DNA from: an uncultured Lentibacter sp.
GTDB lineage: Bacteria > Pseudomonadota > Alphaproteobacteria > Rhodobacterales > Rhodobacteraceae
DNA length: 64,000 nucleotides
Assembly (NCBI RefSeq): GCF_937123735.1
Contig: NZ_CAKZKL010000026.1
Span: 1-64,000, forward strand
Direction: 5' to 3'
In this document: positions 43,900 to 52,399 of the stretch, one piece after another
Position numbering within the stretch: the stretch's first letter is position 1
How the letters are laid out: every line of letters begins with the position of its first letter
Program-made: the position numbers and the translations under genes
Notes under the pieces: model-generated
What the model saw: the letters and a program-made list of their open reading frames with translations, nothing else
Database searches by the model: none
What the model was told of the DNA's origin: nothing

Positions 43900-45054
43900 G
43901 TGGCACGCAAGACAGAAAAGACCAAGACAGACGCAGATCTCACACCGCCTGAAACCGAAGAGCTGGTGCATGATCGCGAGGCCCCACAAACGGCTGATGC
44001 GCCCGAGGAACCAGGCGATGAGGAACCAGGCGATACAGAGGGGCTGTCAGAAGAGGCTGAAACGCAGCCGGCGGGCACCGATTTCACCCAAGACGCCCCC
44101 ACATTGGGCGAGCCAGATATGCCGCCGGCGCGGGCCCGGAGCGTCTTCTGGCCATTGGTTTTTGGCGGCGGTCTGTCTGCAGCGGTGGGTTTTGGGGCGG
44201 CGCTCTATTTGCTCCCCAATTTGCCGCAGAGCTGGCTTCCGGAGCCACAGGAGCCCAAGATAGAGGTTCTGTTGGATCGCCTGGAGGCTCAGGCGGCAGA
44301 TATCGCCGCTGTCAAAGCGGTTCTGGAAAACAATAGTGCCGAAAATCTGCTAGATGCGCGCCTTCTGGAGCTGAGCGACAGGGTTGAAACCCTGGCAGAA
44401 GATTTGGCAGAGCAACAAGCGGCCATGGGCCAGTTTGGAACCCTTCAGGAGCGGTTGAGCGCCCTGGAAAAAGCGCCTGTTGAGGCGGCCTCTCCAGCCG
44501 CCATAGAAGCCTATGAACGCGAGTTGGCGGCGTTGCAGGAGGTGGTGGTGGCGCAGAGGGGGGATATGCAGGCGCAGGAGGCGTTGCGGCGCTCTGCGAT
44601 GAGCCAGATATTAACCTCTTTGGAGACCGGATCCAGCTTCGAATCGGCTTTGAACAACCTGCGCGAGGCCGGGGTCGAGGTGCCTGCCGCGCTGCAAGCG
44701 CGGGCGGGCGGTGTTGCTTCGGAAGCGGCGTTGTCGCAGGCCTTTCCCGAGGCCGCGCGGGCCGCGCTTGCCGCCGCGCGTCAGGGTGCGGGCAGCGGCG
44801 GTATTGGCGCCTTCCTGAAAACCCAGCTCAACGCGCGCTCGCTCTCCCCCCGCGCCGGCAGTGACCCTGACGCGGTTCTCTCGCGGATGGAGGCCGCGGC
44901 GCGCGAGGGACGTCTGGGGGATGTTCTGGCCGAAGCCGAGGGGCTGCCGGAAGCCGCGCTGACCCCGCTTCAAGCCTGGCTGGAAACGGCCCGGGCAAGG
45001 CTTGCGGCCCTGGACGCGGCCACTGCGCTGAGCCAGCAGATCAACAACAACTGA
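43900..45054 (+). CDS. Mic60/mitofilin family inner-membrane protein
   Basis: A 384-aa protein with a long acidic, disordered N-terminus (to about residue 80), one membrane helix (SVFWPLVFGGGLSAAVGFGAALYLL), a coiled coil (about 120-230) and the mitofilin signature near the C-terminus. Alphaproteobacterial Mic60 lies between hemD and hemY-like orf52 and shapes intracytoplasmic membranes; it is homologous to the cristae-junction protein. The start is a GTG with GGGAGGG about 10 nt upstream. It is followed by hemY after 10 bp. Confidence 0.9.
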   Translation: MARKTEKTKTDADLTPPETEELVHDREAPQTADAPEEPGDEEPGDTEGLSEEAETQPAGTDFTQDAPTLGEPDMPPARARSVFWPLVFGGGLSAAVGFGAALYLLPNLPQSWLPEPQEPKIEVLLDRLEAQAADIAAVKAVLENNSAENLLDARLLELSDRVETLAEDLAEQQAAMGQFGTLQERLSALEKAPVEAASPAAIEAYERELAALQEVVVAQRGDMQAQEALRRSAMSQILTSLETGSSFESALNNLREAGVEVPAALQARAGGVASEAALSQAFPEAARAALAAARQGAGSGGIGAFLKTQLNARSLSPRAGSDPDAVLSRMEAAAREGRLGDVLAEAEGLPEAALTPLQAWLETARARLAALDAATALSQQINNN

Positions 45055-45064
45055 GGGTGAAAAG

Positions 45065-46528
45065 ATGCTTTGGCCATTGATAAAGATTTTCCTGTTTTTC
45101 GCCCTGATTGCCGCGGCCAGCTTTGGCGCTCTGGAACTGCTGGCGCTTGAGGGCGGGCTGCGGATTGCCCTAGCGGGGCAGGAGTATAGCCTGACACCGC
45201 TGCAAGCGGTGATCGGGCTGCTGCTGCTGGTGGCCGCTGTTTGGGTGTTCCTGAAAATCATGGGCCTTCTGGCGGCAACCTTTCACTTTCTCAATGGCGA
45301 TGAAACGGCGATTTCCCGCTATTTTGACCGCAACAGAGAGCGCAAGGGCTTTCAGGCTCTGGCTGATGGAATGCTGGCGCTGGCCTCAGGCGAGGGCCGC
45401 CTTGCCCTGGCCAAGGCGGCGCGGGCCAACCGCTATCTGGACCGGCCCGACCTGACCAATCTTCTCACCGCGCAGGCGGCGGAAATGGCGGGCGATCAGG
45501 CCCGTGCCGAAGCTGCTTACAAGAGCCTGCTGACAGAGGAGCGGACCCGTTTTGTGGGGGTGCGTGGTATCTTGAAACAAAGGCTCGCAGCGGGCGAAAC
45601 CGACAAGGCGCTGGCACTCGCCAAAACGGCCTTTGCCCTCAAGCCCGCGCATGAGGAAACGCAAGACCTGCTGCTGAAATTACAGGCCGAAGGCGCCGAC
45701 TGGACAGGCGCGCGCGCCACGCTGAATGCCCAGCTCAAACACGGGGCCCTGCCACGCGATCTGCACAGGCGGCGCGATGCCGTTCTGGCGCTGAGCGAGG
45801 CCAAAGACGTGCTTGACGAGGACGACGGCATTGCGGCGCAGGAGCGCGCGATCGAGGCCAACAAGCTCTCGCCTGATCTTATTCCGGCGGCCGTTATGGC
45901 AGCGCGCAGCTACATCAAACAAGGCAAGGCGAGATATGCGACGCGCGTTGTTTCAAAGGCCTGGGCGGCGCGCCCGCACCCTGACCTTGCCGGTGCGTTT
46001 GCCGAGATTGTGCCAGAGGAAACCCCGGAGAAGCGCCTGAAACGCTTCCGCAAGCTGACCGCTGTAAACCCCGAGAATGCAGAGACCAAACTGCTGCTCG
46101 CGGAACTGAATATTGCGGCCGAAGATTTCCCCGAGGCGCGCCGTAGCCTTGGCGACCTTGTCGAGACAGATCCGGATGCGCGTGCGCTGACCATCATGGC
46201 CGCGATCGAGCGTGGCGAGGGCGCTTCGGACACGGTTGTCAAAGGCTGGCTGGCGCGGGCTTTGAGCGCGCCGCGCGGGCCACAGTGGGTTTGTGACAAG
46301 TGTCAGCACATCCACGGAGACTGGACCCCCACCTGTGACCACTGCGGGGCGCTGGACACGCTGAGCTGGAAGCGCCCGCCGGAGGGCGCGGGGCCGGCGG
46401 TTTCGAGCGTGGCCATGCTGCCGTTGATTGTGGGGTTGCCGGAGGCTGATGCGCCGACAGAGGCTGCGGAGATTGATGACGCGGAGGTCGTAGAGGTTAA
46501 CGATGCGCCCGCCGGGGTTAACGGCTGA
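45065..46528 (+). CDS. hemY: HemY-like membrane protein (Orf52) with C-terminal zinc ribbon
   Basis: A 487-aa protein with two N-terminal membrane helices (IKIFLFFALIAAASFGALELL and LQAVIGLLLLVAAVWVFLKI), the HemY N domain and TPR-like helices through about residue 400. Near the C-terminus is a zinc ribbon, WVCDKCQHIHGDWTPTCDHC (two CxxC pairs), which E. coli HemY lacks. The protein supports haem synthesis or envelope organisation with Mic60; its exact role is unknown. The last codons and stop lie inside the GTGCAC element, copy 2. Confidence 0.92.
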   Translation: MLWPLIKIFLFFALIAAASFGALELLALEGGLRIALAGQEYSLTPLQAVIGLLLLVAAVWVFLKIMGLLAATFHFLNGDETAISRYFDRNRERKGFQALADGMLALASGEGRLALAKAARANRYLDRPDLTNLLTAQAAEMAGDQARAEAAYKSLLTEERTRFVGVRGILKQRLAAGETDKALALAKTAFALKPAHEETQDLLLKLQAEGADWTGARATLNAQLKHGALPRDLHRRRDAVLALSEAKDVLDEDDGIAAQERAIEANKLSPDLIPAAVMAARSYIKQGKARYATRVVSKAWAARPHPDLAGAFAEIVPEETPEKRLKRFRKLTAVNPENAETKLLLAELNIAAEDFPEARRSLGDLVETDPDARALTIMAAIERGEGASDTVVKGWLARALSAPRGPQWVCDKCQHIHGDWTPTCDHCGALDTLSWKRPPEGAGPAVSSVAMLPLIVGLPEADAPTEAAEIDDAEVVEVNDAPAGVNG

Positions 46529-46578
46529 TTTCGGGGGGGTGACATGCGTGCACACCCCGTGCACAGGGCGTGCACCGG
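46514..46578 (+). repeat. GTGCAC phased-array element, copy 2
   Basis: Starts with GGGGTTAACG (46514-46523, inside the 3' end of hemY), then GGGGTGAC and three GTGCAC hexamers at 46548, 46559 and 46570, again exactly 11 bp apart, ending CACCGG. Same order and orientation as copy 1 at 15929-16005. TTAACC follows about 25 bp later. Confidence 0.75.
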
Positions 46579-46668
46579 CTGACTCGGGTTTGCGGGCCAA
46601 TTAACCTTTGAAAATTTCTGTTAATCATTTGGTAACGGTGCGCAGGGCGTGCGCGGGCAGGCTTGGAT

Positions 46669-46695
46669 GGTGCGCAGTAAATGCGCACCCTACGG
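46669..46695 (+). repeat. GGTGCGCA palindrome (REP-like), copy D
   Basis: GGTGCGCA (46669-46676), loop GTAAA, TGCGCACC (46682-46689), then CTACGG. It lies about 55 bp before the smpB start and, as with copy A, downstream of a GTGCAC array in the same orientation. Confidence 0.8.
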
Positions 46696-46749
46696 CGGGG
46701 GTGGCACAGGCCCCTCGACTTTCAGGGTAAGCGGGATTATCTGGCAGGC

Positions 46750-47232
46750 ATGGCACACGGTAAGACAAAATCAGACCCGAACTACAAGGTGATCGCCGAG
46801 AACCGGCGCGCGCGCTATGATTATGCTATTGAGGATGATCTGGAGTGCGGGATCATGCTGGAGGGGTCTGAAGTCAAATCCTTGCGCGACGGCGGTTCCA
46901 ACATTGCCGAAAGCTATGCGACAGTGGAAGATGGCGAGCTTTGGCTGGTGAACAGTTATATCGCGCCTTACAAGCAGGCGCGGCAGTTCAAGCATGAAGA
47001 GCGCCGCCGCCGCAAGCTGTTGGCCAGCCGCAAGGAGCTGGGCAACCTCTGGAGTGCAACCAACCGCAAAGGGATGACTCTTGTGCCTTTGGTGATGTAT
47101 TTCAACCACCGTGGGATGGTGAAGCTCAAGATCGGGATTGCCAAGGGCAAGAAGAACCACGACAAGCGCGCCTCTGACGCCAAACGGGACTGGGGCCGCC
47201 AGAAGCAGCGTTTGCTGCGCCATGGAGATTGA
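46750..47232 (+). CDS. smpB: SsrA (tmRNA)-binding protein SmpB
   Basis: A 160-aa protein that carries tmRNA to stalled ribosomes. Signature blocks are [45 protein letters not shown], the basic [10 protein letters not shown] segment and the C-terminal tail [19 protein letters not shown]. The ATG at 46750 begins [13 protein letters not shown] as in relatives; the frame is open further upstream through the REP-like copy D and is not used. No tmRNA gene was seen in the window. Confidence 0.98.
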   Translation: MAHGKTKSDPNYKVIAENRRARYDYAIEDDLECGIMLEGSEVKSLRDGGSNIAESYATVEDGELWLVNSYIAPYKQARQFKHEERRRRKLLASRKELGNLWSATNRKGMTLVPLVMYFNHRGMVKLKIGIAKGKKNHDKRASDAKRDWGRQKQRLLRHGD

Positions 47233-47285
47233 TCGGGCGCAGGCTTGCCCCGTTGGCGACGCCGCGCTAGAGAAATAGGCAACAG

Positions 47286-48158
47286 ATGATGGGGGCGATG
47301 ATGGCCGGGGATGATCCGAAGACGCTGGTGAGCACAGAGTGGCTGGCCCAGCATTTGAAAAACCCAGATTTGAGGATCTTGGATGCGACATGGGTTTTGC
47401 CCCATGTCGAGCTTGACCCTGTGGCCGGTTACAACGCCGCGCATATTCCGGGCGCGCGTTTTTTTGACATTGACGAGATAAGCGACCACCGCTCCGAGCT
47501 GCCGCATATGGCGCCGCCGGTGGAGAAATTCATGAGCCGGATGCGCAAGATGGGCGTGGGCGACGGGCATCAGGTGGTTGTTTATGACCAGCTTGGACTG
47601 AACTCGGCGGCGCGGGTCTGGTGGCTTTTCAAGCTGATGGGGCAGGAGAGTGTTGCTGTGTTGGACGGCGGTTTGCCAAAGTGGCTGGCTGAAGGGCGCA
47701 TGACCGAAGATCTGCCCCCTATCGTGCGCGACCGCCATATGACCGTGCGGGTGCAAAACCACCTTGTGAAAGATGTCACACAGGTTTCGGCGGCCAGCAA
47801 GCTGGGGGATTACGAGATTGTGGATGCGCGCGCAGCCGGGCGCTTTGCGGGCACCGAGCCTGAGCCGCGCGCAGGGCTGCGCGGCGGGCATATTCCGAAC
47901 TCCAAGAATGTGCCCTTTGGCGCGTTGATAACAGCCGAGGGCACACTGAAAGCGCCAGAGGCGCTGCGCGCCGTGTTTGAAGGCGCGGGCGTGGACCTTG
48001 GCAAGCCTGTGATCACCACCTGCGGATCGGGGATCACGGCGGCGATCCTGTCGCTGGCTTTGGAGCGGATCGGCAAGACCGACCACGCGGTATATGACGG
48101 CTCTTGGGCCGAATGGGGCGCGTTTGCGACGCTGCCTGTTGCAACGGGAGACGCCTGA
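47286..48158 (+). CDS. sseA: 3-mercaptopyruvate/thiosulfate sulfurtransferase (two-domain rhodanese)
   Basis: A 290-aa protein with two rhodanese domains; the catalytic loop of the second is TTCGSGITAAI, the CGSGxTA type of mercaptopyruvate sulfurtransferases. ILDATWVLP and GHIPNSKNVPFG are further family marks. An in-frame ATG five codons in (GGGGG upstream) is possible. The stop shares a base with the aminotransferase start (TGATG). Producing and consuming 2-oxoacids with the transaminase next door is a plausible pairing. Confidence 0.93.
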   Translation: MMGAMMAGDDPKTLVSTEWLAQHLKNPDLRILDATWVLPHVELDPVAGYNAAHIPGARFFDIDEISDHRSELPHMAPPVEKFMSRMRKMGVGDGHQVVVYDQLGLNSAARVWWLFKLMGQESVAVLDGGLPKWLAEGRMTEDLPPIVRDRHMTVRVQNHLVKDVTQVSAASKLGDYEIVDARAAGRFAGTEPEPRAGLRGGHIPNSKNVPFGALITAEGTLKAPEALRAVFEGAGVDLGKPVITTCGSGITAAILSLALERIGKTDHAVYDGSWAEWGAFATLPVATGDA

Positions 48159-49342
48159 TGTTTGGGAATTTGAAGAACCAGCCTGTGGACAAGATCATGC
48201 AGGTGATGGGCAAGTATAGAGCCGATCCTCGGCCCAACAAGATTGACCTTGGTGTGGGTGTTTACAAGAACGCCGAGGGCGTGACGCCTGTGATGCGCGC
48301 CATCAAGGCGGCCGAGCACAAGCTGTGGGAAGAGCAGGACACCAAGGCCTATGTCGGCCTTGTGGGCGACCCGGCTTATGCGGATGCCATGATCAAGCTC
48401 GTGCTGGGCGAGGCTGTGGCGCGCGAGAACATTGGCGCGGCGGCGACACCCGGCGGCACCGGGGCTGTGCGGCAGGCGTTTGAGATGATCCGCATGGCCA
48501 CGCCCGAGGCGCGGGTGTTTGTGAGCAACCCGACCTGGCCCAACCACATCAGCATTCTGGAGTATGTCGGGCTGGAGTGTGTGCAATACCGCTACTTTGA
48601 TGCGGCCACACGGAGCGTGGATTTTGACGGGATGCTGGCCGACCTTGAGGGCTTGCGCGCGGGCGATGTTGTGCTGCTGCACGGCTGTTGCCACAACCCG
48701 ACGGGGGCGAACCTGACGCTGGAGCAATTCCGGCAGGTGATTGATGTGATGAACGCCAAGGGCGCGATCCCGATGGTGGACATTGCCTACCAAGGCTTTG
48801 GCGACGGGCTGGAGGAAGATGCGGCGGCGACGCGGCTTGTGGCTTCAAGCGTGCCCGAGTGCCTGATTGCGGCGAGCTGCTCGAAGAATTTCGGCATTTA
48901 CCGCGAGCGCACGGGGCTTTTGATGTGTGTCAGCCAAGACGCCAGCAAGACCGCGCTGACGCAAGAGAACCTCGCCTTTCTCAACCGTCAGAACTACAGC
49001 TTCCCGCCTGATCACGGCGCGCGGCTGGTGACGATGATTTTGACCGATGACGCGCTGCGCGCCGATTGGATCGCGGAGCTGGAAGAGGTGCGCCTCGGGA
49101 TGCTGGGGCTGCGCGAACAGCTGGCGGGGGAGCTCGCGCGGCTGACGAACTCGGACCGTTTCAACTTTTTGCGCGAGCATCGCGGGATGTTTTCGCTGCT
49201 TGGCACGGGGGCTGACATGGTGGAGCGGATGCGCGAGGCGAACGGGATTTACATGATCCCGGACAGCCGGATGAACATTGCCGGGTTGAACCGCGAGACT
49301 GTGCCGCTGTTGGCGAAAGCGATTGTGGACGCGGGGATCTGA
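48158..49342 (+). CDS. aromatic amino acid / aspartate aminotransferase (class I, AspC/TyrB type)
   Basis: A 394-aa PLP enzyme of subgroup I-alpha. It has MFGNLKNQPVDKIMQVM, IDLGVGVYKNAEGVTPVM, HGCCHNPTGANLT, VDIAYQGFGDGLEEDA, and the PLP lysine in SCSKNFGIYRERTG. Substrate preference between aspartate and aromatic 2-oxoacids cannot be read directly. The start is fixed by the shared base with the sseA stop at 48158. Confidence 0.94.
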   Translation: MFGNLKNQPVDKIMQVMGKYRADPRPNKIDLGVGVYKNAEGVTPVMRAIKAAEHKLWEEQDTKAYVGLVGDPAYADAMIKLVLGEAVARENIGAAATPGGTGAVRQAFEMIRMATPEARVFVSNPTWPNHISILEYVGLECVQYRYFDAATRSVDFDGMLADLEGLRAGDVVLLHGCCHNPTGANLTLEQFRQVIDVMNAKGAIPMVDIAYQGFGDGLEEDAAATRLVASSVPECLIAASCSKNFGIYRERTGLLMCVSQDASKTALTQENLAFLNRQNYSFPPDHGARLVTMILTDDALRADWIAELEEVRLGMLGLREQLAGELARLTNSDRFNFLREHRGMFSLLGTGADMVERMREANGIYMIPDSRMNIAGLNRETVPLLAKAIVDAGI

Positions 49343-49352
49343 GCGGTTTCGA

Positions 49353-49456
49353 ATTGTGCTGCGCACAATCCGACCAACTGGGGGAGCTTTGCTCCCCCTG
49401 ATTCAAAAGCTTTGCTTTTGAATCCCCCCCCTCAAGGTATTTTTGACCAGAAGAAG
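49353..49456 (+). repeat. stacked-hairpin element, copy 2
   Basis: Three perfect hairpins in a row: ATTGTGC-TGC-GCACAAT (49353-49369), GGGGGAGC-TTT-GCTCCCCC (49380-49398) and GATTCAAAAGC-TTT-GCTTTTGAATC (49400-49424). A C-run and the tail AAGGTATTTTTGACCAGAAG (from 49434) follow. It lies between the convergent aminotransferase and CysQ-like genes, the tail 17 bp from the cysQ stop. Each arm ends in GC around a 3-nt loop. Confidence 0.8.
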
Positions 49457-49472
49457 CGATCAGAGTGCTCCC

Positions 49473-50246
49473 TTAGGCGAGGGCGCTGAGGAGCCTTGCG
49501 TGCATCGCGGGGCTGGCGGCGAGCACGCCTTGGGAGGCGGGGTCTGCTTTGTTGAAAGTGAGCGGCACGCCGAGGCGGTCGGTGACGCGGGCGCCGGCCT
49601 CAGAAAGCAGGAGCGCGCCGGCGGCGATGTCCCATTCCCAGGAGCGGCGCAGGGTGATCATGGCGTCAAAGCGGCCTTCGGCGACCAGCGCGAGACGGTA
49701 GGCCAGCGAGGGGCGGTGGGCGCGTTTGAGGTTAGGTGTGCCGGCTTTCCAGTGTTTGGCATCGAACACCGGTTTGGTGGCGAGGACTTCGAGGCTGGCG
49801 AAATCGGCCTGGGGCGAGATGGTGAGGGGCGCGCCATTGAGGGTTGCGCCCTGGCCGCGGGCGGCGGCGTAGAGCTTTTGGCGCAGGGGCAGGTAGACCA
49901 CGGCGGCGACGGGCGCGCCCTCTTCCACGATGGCGAAGCTGTGGGCCCATGTTGTGGAGCCTTCTATGAAGCTGCGGGTGCCGTCGATCGGATCAATAAC
50001 AAAAGCGCGGGGCTTGCCAAGGCGGGTGCTGGTGTCTTCGGTTTCTTCGGAGAGCCAGCCATAGTCGGGGCGGGCGCTGCGCAATGTGTCTTCGAGGTAG
50101 GCATTGACGGCCAGATCGGCTTCGGTGACGGGGCCTGCGCCGTCTTCCTTGTCCCATTTCTTGAGGCGGTCCATGGCGAAGCCAGTGGCGATTTCGCCCG
50201 ACTTTTGCGCGGCTTTGATGAGCAGGGCGAGGTCAGGATCCTGCAA
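49473..50246 (-). CDS. cysQ: 3'(2'),5'-bisphosphate nucleotidase CysQ / inositol-monophosphatase family protein
   Basis: A 257-aa Mg-dependent phosphatase. The metal sites are WLSEETED, FVIDPIDGTRSFIEG and WEWDIAAGALLLSEAG. CysQ removes PAP produced by sulfate activation; PAPS-using sulfotransferases such as the one at the right window edge would generate it. An inositol-phosphatase role is the alternative. The start codon is TTG with AAGGT upstream, and the frame overlaps pmbA by 14 bp, so translation is coupled. Its 3' end faces a stacked-hairpin element. Confidence 0.88.
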   Translation of the reverse strand: MQDPDLALLIKAAQKSGEIATGFAMDRLKKWDKEDGAGPVTEADLAVNAYLEDTLRSARPDYGWLSEETEDTSTRLGKPRAFVIDPIDGTRSFIEGSTTWAHSFAIVEEGAPVAAVVYLPLRQKLYAAARGQGATLNGAPLTISPQADFASLEVLATKPVFDAKHWKAGTPNLKRAHRPSLAYRLALVAEGRFDAMITLRRSWEWDIAAGALLLSEAGARVTDRLGVPLTFNKADPASQGVLAASPAMHARLLSALA

Positions 50247-51579
50247 GGGTCAGACCTTCGATGAGCAAGGAGGGCACCACGCGGGAGAGATGTGTGCGGG
50301 CATCATTGGCCGGGGTGAGACCCAGCAGCATTTCGCGTAGGTTGCCTGCGATGGTGACTTCGTTCACCGCGTGGGTGATCTCGCCGTTTTCAACCCAGAA
50401 GCCGGAGGCGCCGCGCGAATAATCGCCTGTGTTGGGGTTGATCGTGGAGCCGATGAGCGCGGTGACAAGGAAGCCTGTGCCCATTTCGCGCAGCAGCTCG
50501 GCCTGGCTGTGGCGGCCTTGGGTGAGCGCGATGTTCCAGACGCTGGGCGCGGGGGCGCTGCCTGTGCCGCGCGCGGCGTTGGCTGTGCTCTGCATGTCGA
50601 GTTTGCGGGCGTTGGCGAGATCGAGCGTCCAGCTCTGCAACACGCCGTTCTGCACGATGTGGCGCGGCTGTGTGGGCAGGCCCTCGGCATCAAACGGGCG
50701 CGAGCCGGAGGTGCGGGGGCGGTGCGGGTCTTCGACGATGGAGAGATGCGCGGGCAGAACCTGCTCGCCCAGAGCGTCGCGCAGCCATGAGGAGCCGCGC
50801 GCGACCATCGCGCCGTTGACGGCGGAAAGGAGGTGGCCAACCAGCGTGCTGGAGATGCGCTCGTCAAACATCACCGGGTAATGGCCTGTTTTGGGCTTTT
50901 TCGGATTGAGCCGCGCCACGGCGCGGGCGGCGGCCTGAGCGCCGATCTCTTCCGCGCTGCGCAGATCGGACTGGAAGATGCGGCCGTCGCCGTCATAATC
51001 GCGCTCCATGCCAAGGCCCGTGCCTGCGATGGCCACGCAGGAGAGCGCGCGCGAGGAGCGCATATAGCCGCCGGAAAAGCCTGTGCTTGTGGCGAGGTGC
51101 ACGGCGGTTTGCGAATAGCTCGCGCTGGCGGATTGCACTTGGCTCACGCCTATATTAGCGAGCGCGGCGGCCTCGGCGCGGCGGGCGTCGTCCTGAAGGG
51201 TCTCCGGAGAAGGCTCGGGGGTGTCGTCATAGAGCTCGTAGGCGGTGATATCCCAGCTTTGCGCGAGCTGCTCGGGTGAAGCGAGGCCGATGTAGGGGTC
51301 TTCCGGCGCTTCATGGGCCATGGCGACGGCGCGCGCGGCAACTTGCAGCAGGGCCTCGAGGCGGGTGTCGGAGGAAGAGACCATCGCCTGCCGCTGGCCG
51401 ACCATGACACGCAGGCCGAGGTCTGTGCCTTCGGCGCGCTCGGCCTGCTCAAGCTTGCCCTCGCGGATATCGAGAGAGACGGAGCGGCCCTCGAGCGTGA
51501 TGACATCGGCAGCATCGGCGCCGGCTTTGAGCGCGGCTTCAATGGCGGTGTGGGCGAGCGTTTCGAGCGTGTTTTTCAT
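50233..51579 (-). CDS. pmbA: TldD/PmbA (TldE) family metallopeptidase-associated protein
   Basis: A 448-aa protein of the PmbA/TldE side of the family. It has EGRSVSLDIREGKLEQAERAEG, then MVGQRQAMVSSSD and the C-terminal GDYSRGASGFWVENGEITHAVNEVTIAGNL. It lacks the HExxxH zinc motif of TldD, as expected for TldE, so it would act with a TldD encoded elsewhere to trim modified peptides or clear proteins. It precedes cysQ with a 14-bp overlap. Confidence 0.93.
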   Translation of the reverse strand: MKNTLETLAHTAIEAALKAGADAADVITLEGRSVSLDIREGKLEQAERAEGTDLGLRVMVGQRQAMVSSSDTRLEALLQVAARAVAMAHEAPEDPYIGLASPEQLAQSWDITAYELYDDTPEPSPETLQDDARRAEAAALANIGVSQVQSASASYSQTAVHLATSTGFSGGYMRSSRALSCVAIAGTGLGMERDYDGDGRIFQSDLRSAEEIGAQAAARAVARLNPKKPKTGHYPVMFDERISSTLVGHLLSAVNGAMVARGSSWLRDALGEQVLPAHLSIVEDPHRPRTSGSRPFDAEGLPTQPRHIVQNGVLQSWTLDLANARKLDMQSTANAARGTGSAPAPSVWNIALTQGRHSQAELLREMGTGFLVTALIGSTINPNTGDYSRGASGFWVENGEITHAVNEVTIAGNLREMLLGLTPANDARTHLSRVVPSLLIEGLTLAGS

Positions 51580-51610
51580 GGCTTTGTTGTGGGCTATTAG
51601 CGGCGCGCGT

Positions 51611-52324
51611 TCAAGTCACGACTGCGCCAAGCCACGCCTCATCGAGCGCATCGAGCCTGGCGGGGGAGATATTTTTGCGGCTGGCCCAGTAGCGGCCAGA
51701 GGGCACGACGTAGTCCAGCGCCTTTTCCTGGGCCTTGATTTCGGCGAATTGGGCTGTGTTAGAGACTATTTTGACCGAGCGCAGGCGGGGCAGATCGGCC
51801 TCGGTGAGAGAGGGGAAGACAAGACGGCTCTCGCCCGTGCTGGCGCGCAGGCAGGCGCAGTTTTGCTCGGCGGCATGAAGCAGGAGGCGGGCGGACTTGG
51901 CCTCAAGGTTGCGCAGGGTGATGTCATCGCGCAAGGGGTCGGCTGTGCCTGTGCCGTAGAAATGTGTGCTGCCACCTTTGGGGTAGACCATATCGCAGCC
52001 CGCAAAGACCAGCGCCGAGGGGGCCAGCGCGGCCAGCGCCCAGTAGCCCGCCGTGAAGGCCATTGTGCCGCCAGCGTAGAGTATGCCGCCATAGGCGTTG
52101 TTGGCGGGGACATACTCGGCCGAGGTGACACGCTGCTGACCGGCACGCAGGCTTTGGGGGCCACGGGCGGCGGGGAAGTCATCGGGGGCGATGTGATAGT
52201 CCCAGTCTTCGCGGATTTGCCAGGCGTTGTTGATGGCGACGATGGCGGAAAACTGTGATTTGGGCCAGCTTTGCACCGCGCACACGGAGGGCGCGCTGCC
52301 GAGGATCAGGACGGGTTTTGTCAT
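51611..52324 (-). CDS. unrecognised protein, possibly glycan-related Rossmann-like fold
   Basis: A 237-aa soluble protein starting MTKPVLILGSAPSVCAVQSW. The LGSAPS loop, AIVAINNAW and YALV-like FAGCDMVYPKGGSTHFYGTG resemble the nucleotide-sugar-binding half of MptE-like/DUF115 or sialyltransferase-like proteins, where a GSGPS-type loop and a D/N pair occur. I cannot assign a family with confidence. It is transcribed leftward, 31 bp upstream of pmbA; upstream is the DUF2125 gene on the same strand. Confidence 0.6.
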   Translation of the reverse strand: MTKPVLILGSAPSVCAVQSWPKSQFSAIVAINNAWQIREDWDYHIAPDDFPAARGPQSLRAGQQRVTSAEYVPANNAYGGILYAGGTMAFTAGYWALAALAPSALVFAGCDMVYPKGGSTHFYGTGTADPLRDDITLRNLEAKSARLLLHAAEQNCACLRASTGESRLVFPSLTEADLPRLRSVKIVSNTAQFAEIKAQEKALDYVVPSGRYWASRKNISPARLDALDEAWLGAVVT

Positions 52325-52399
52325 GGGGGCCTTCAAGTTCTTTCAGTGTCGTTTGACGCTATACGCTTGTGGCGAGGCGGTGGGTCAAAGTTTTCTGGT

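Noticed and set aside
46636..46655. Extra copy of the GGTGCGCA palindrome
   Set aside because: Only the left arm matches; the right arm is GTGCGCGGG, so it is a partial look-alike.
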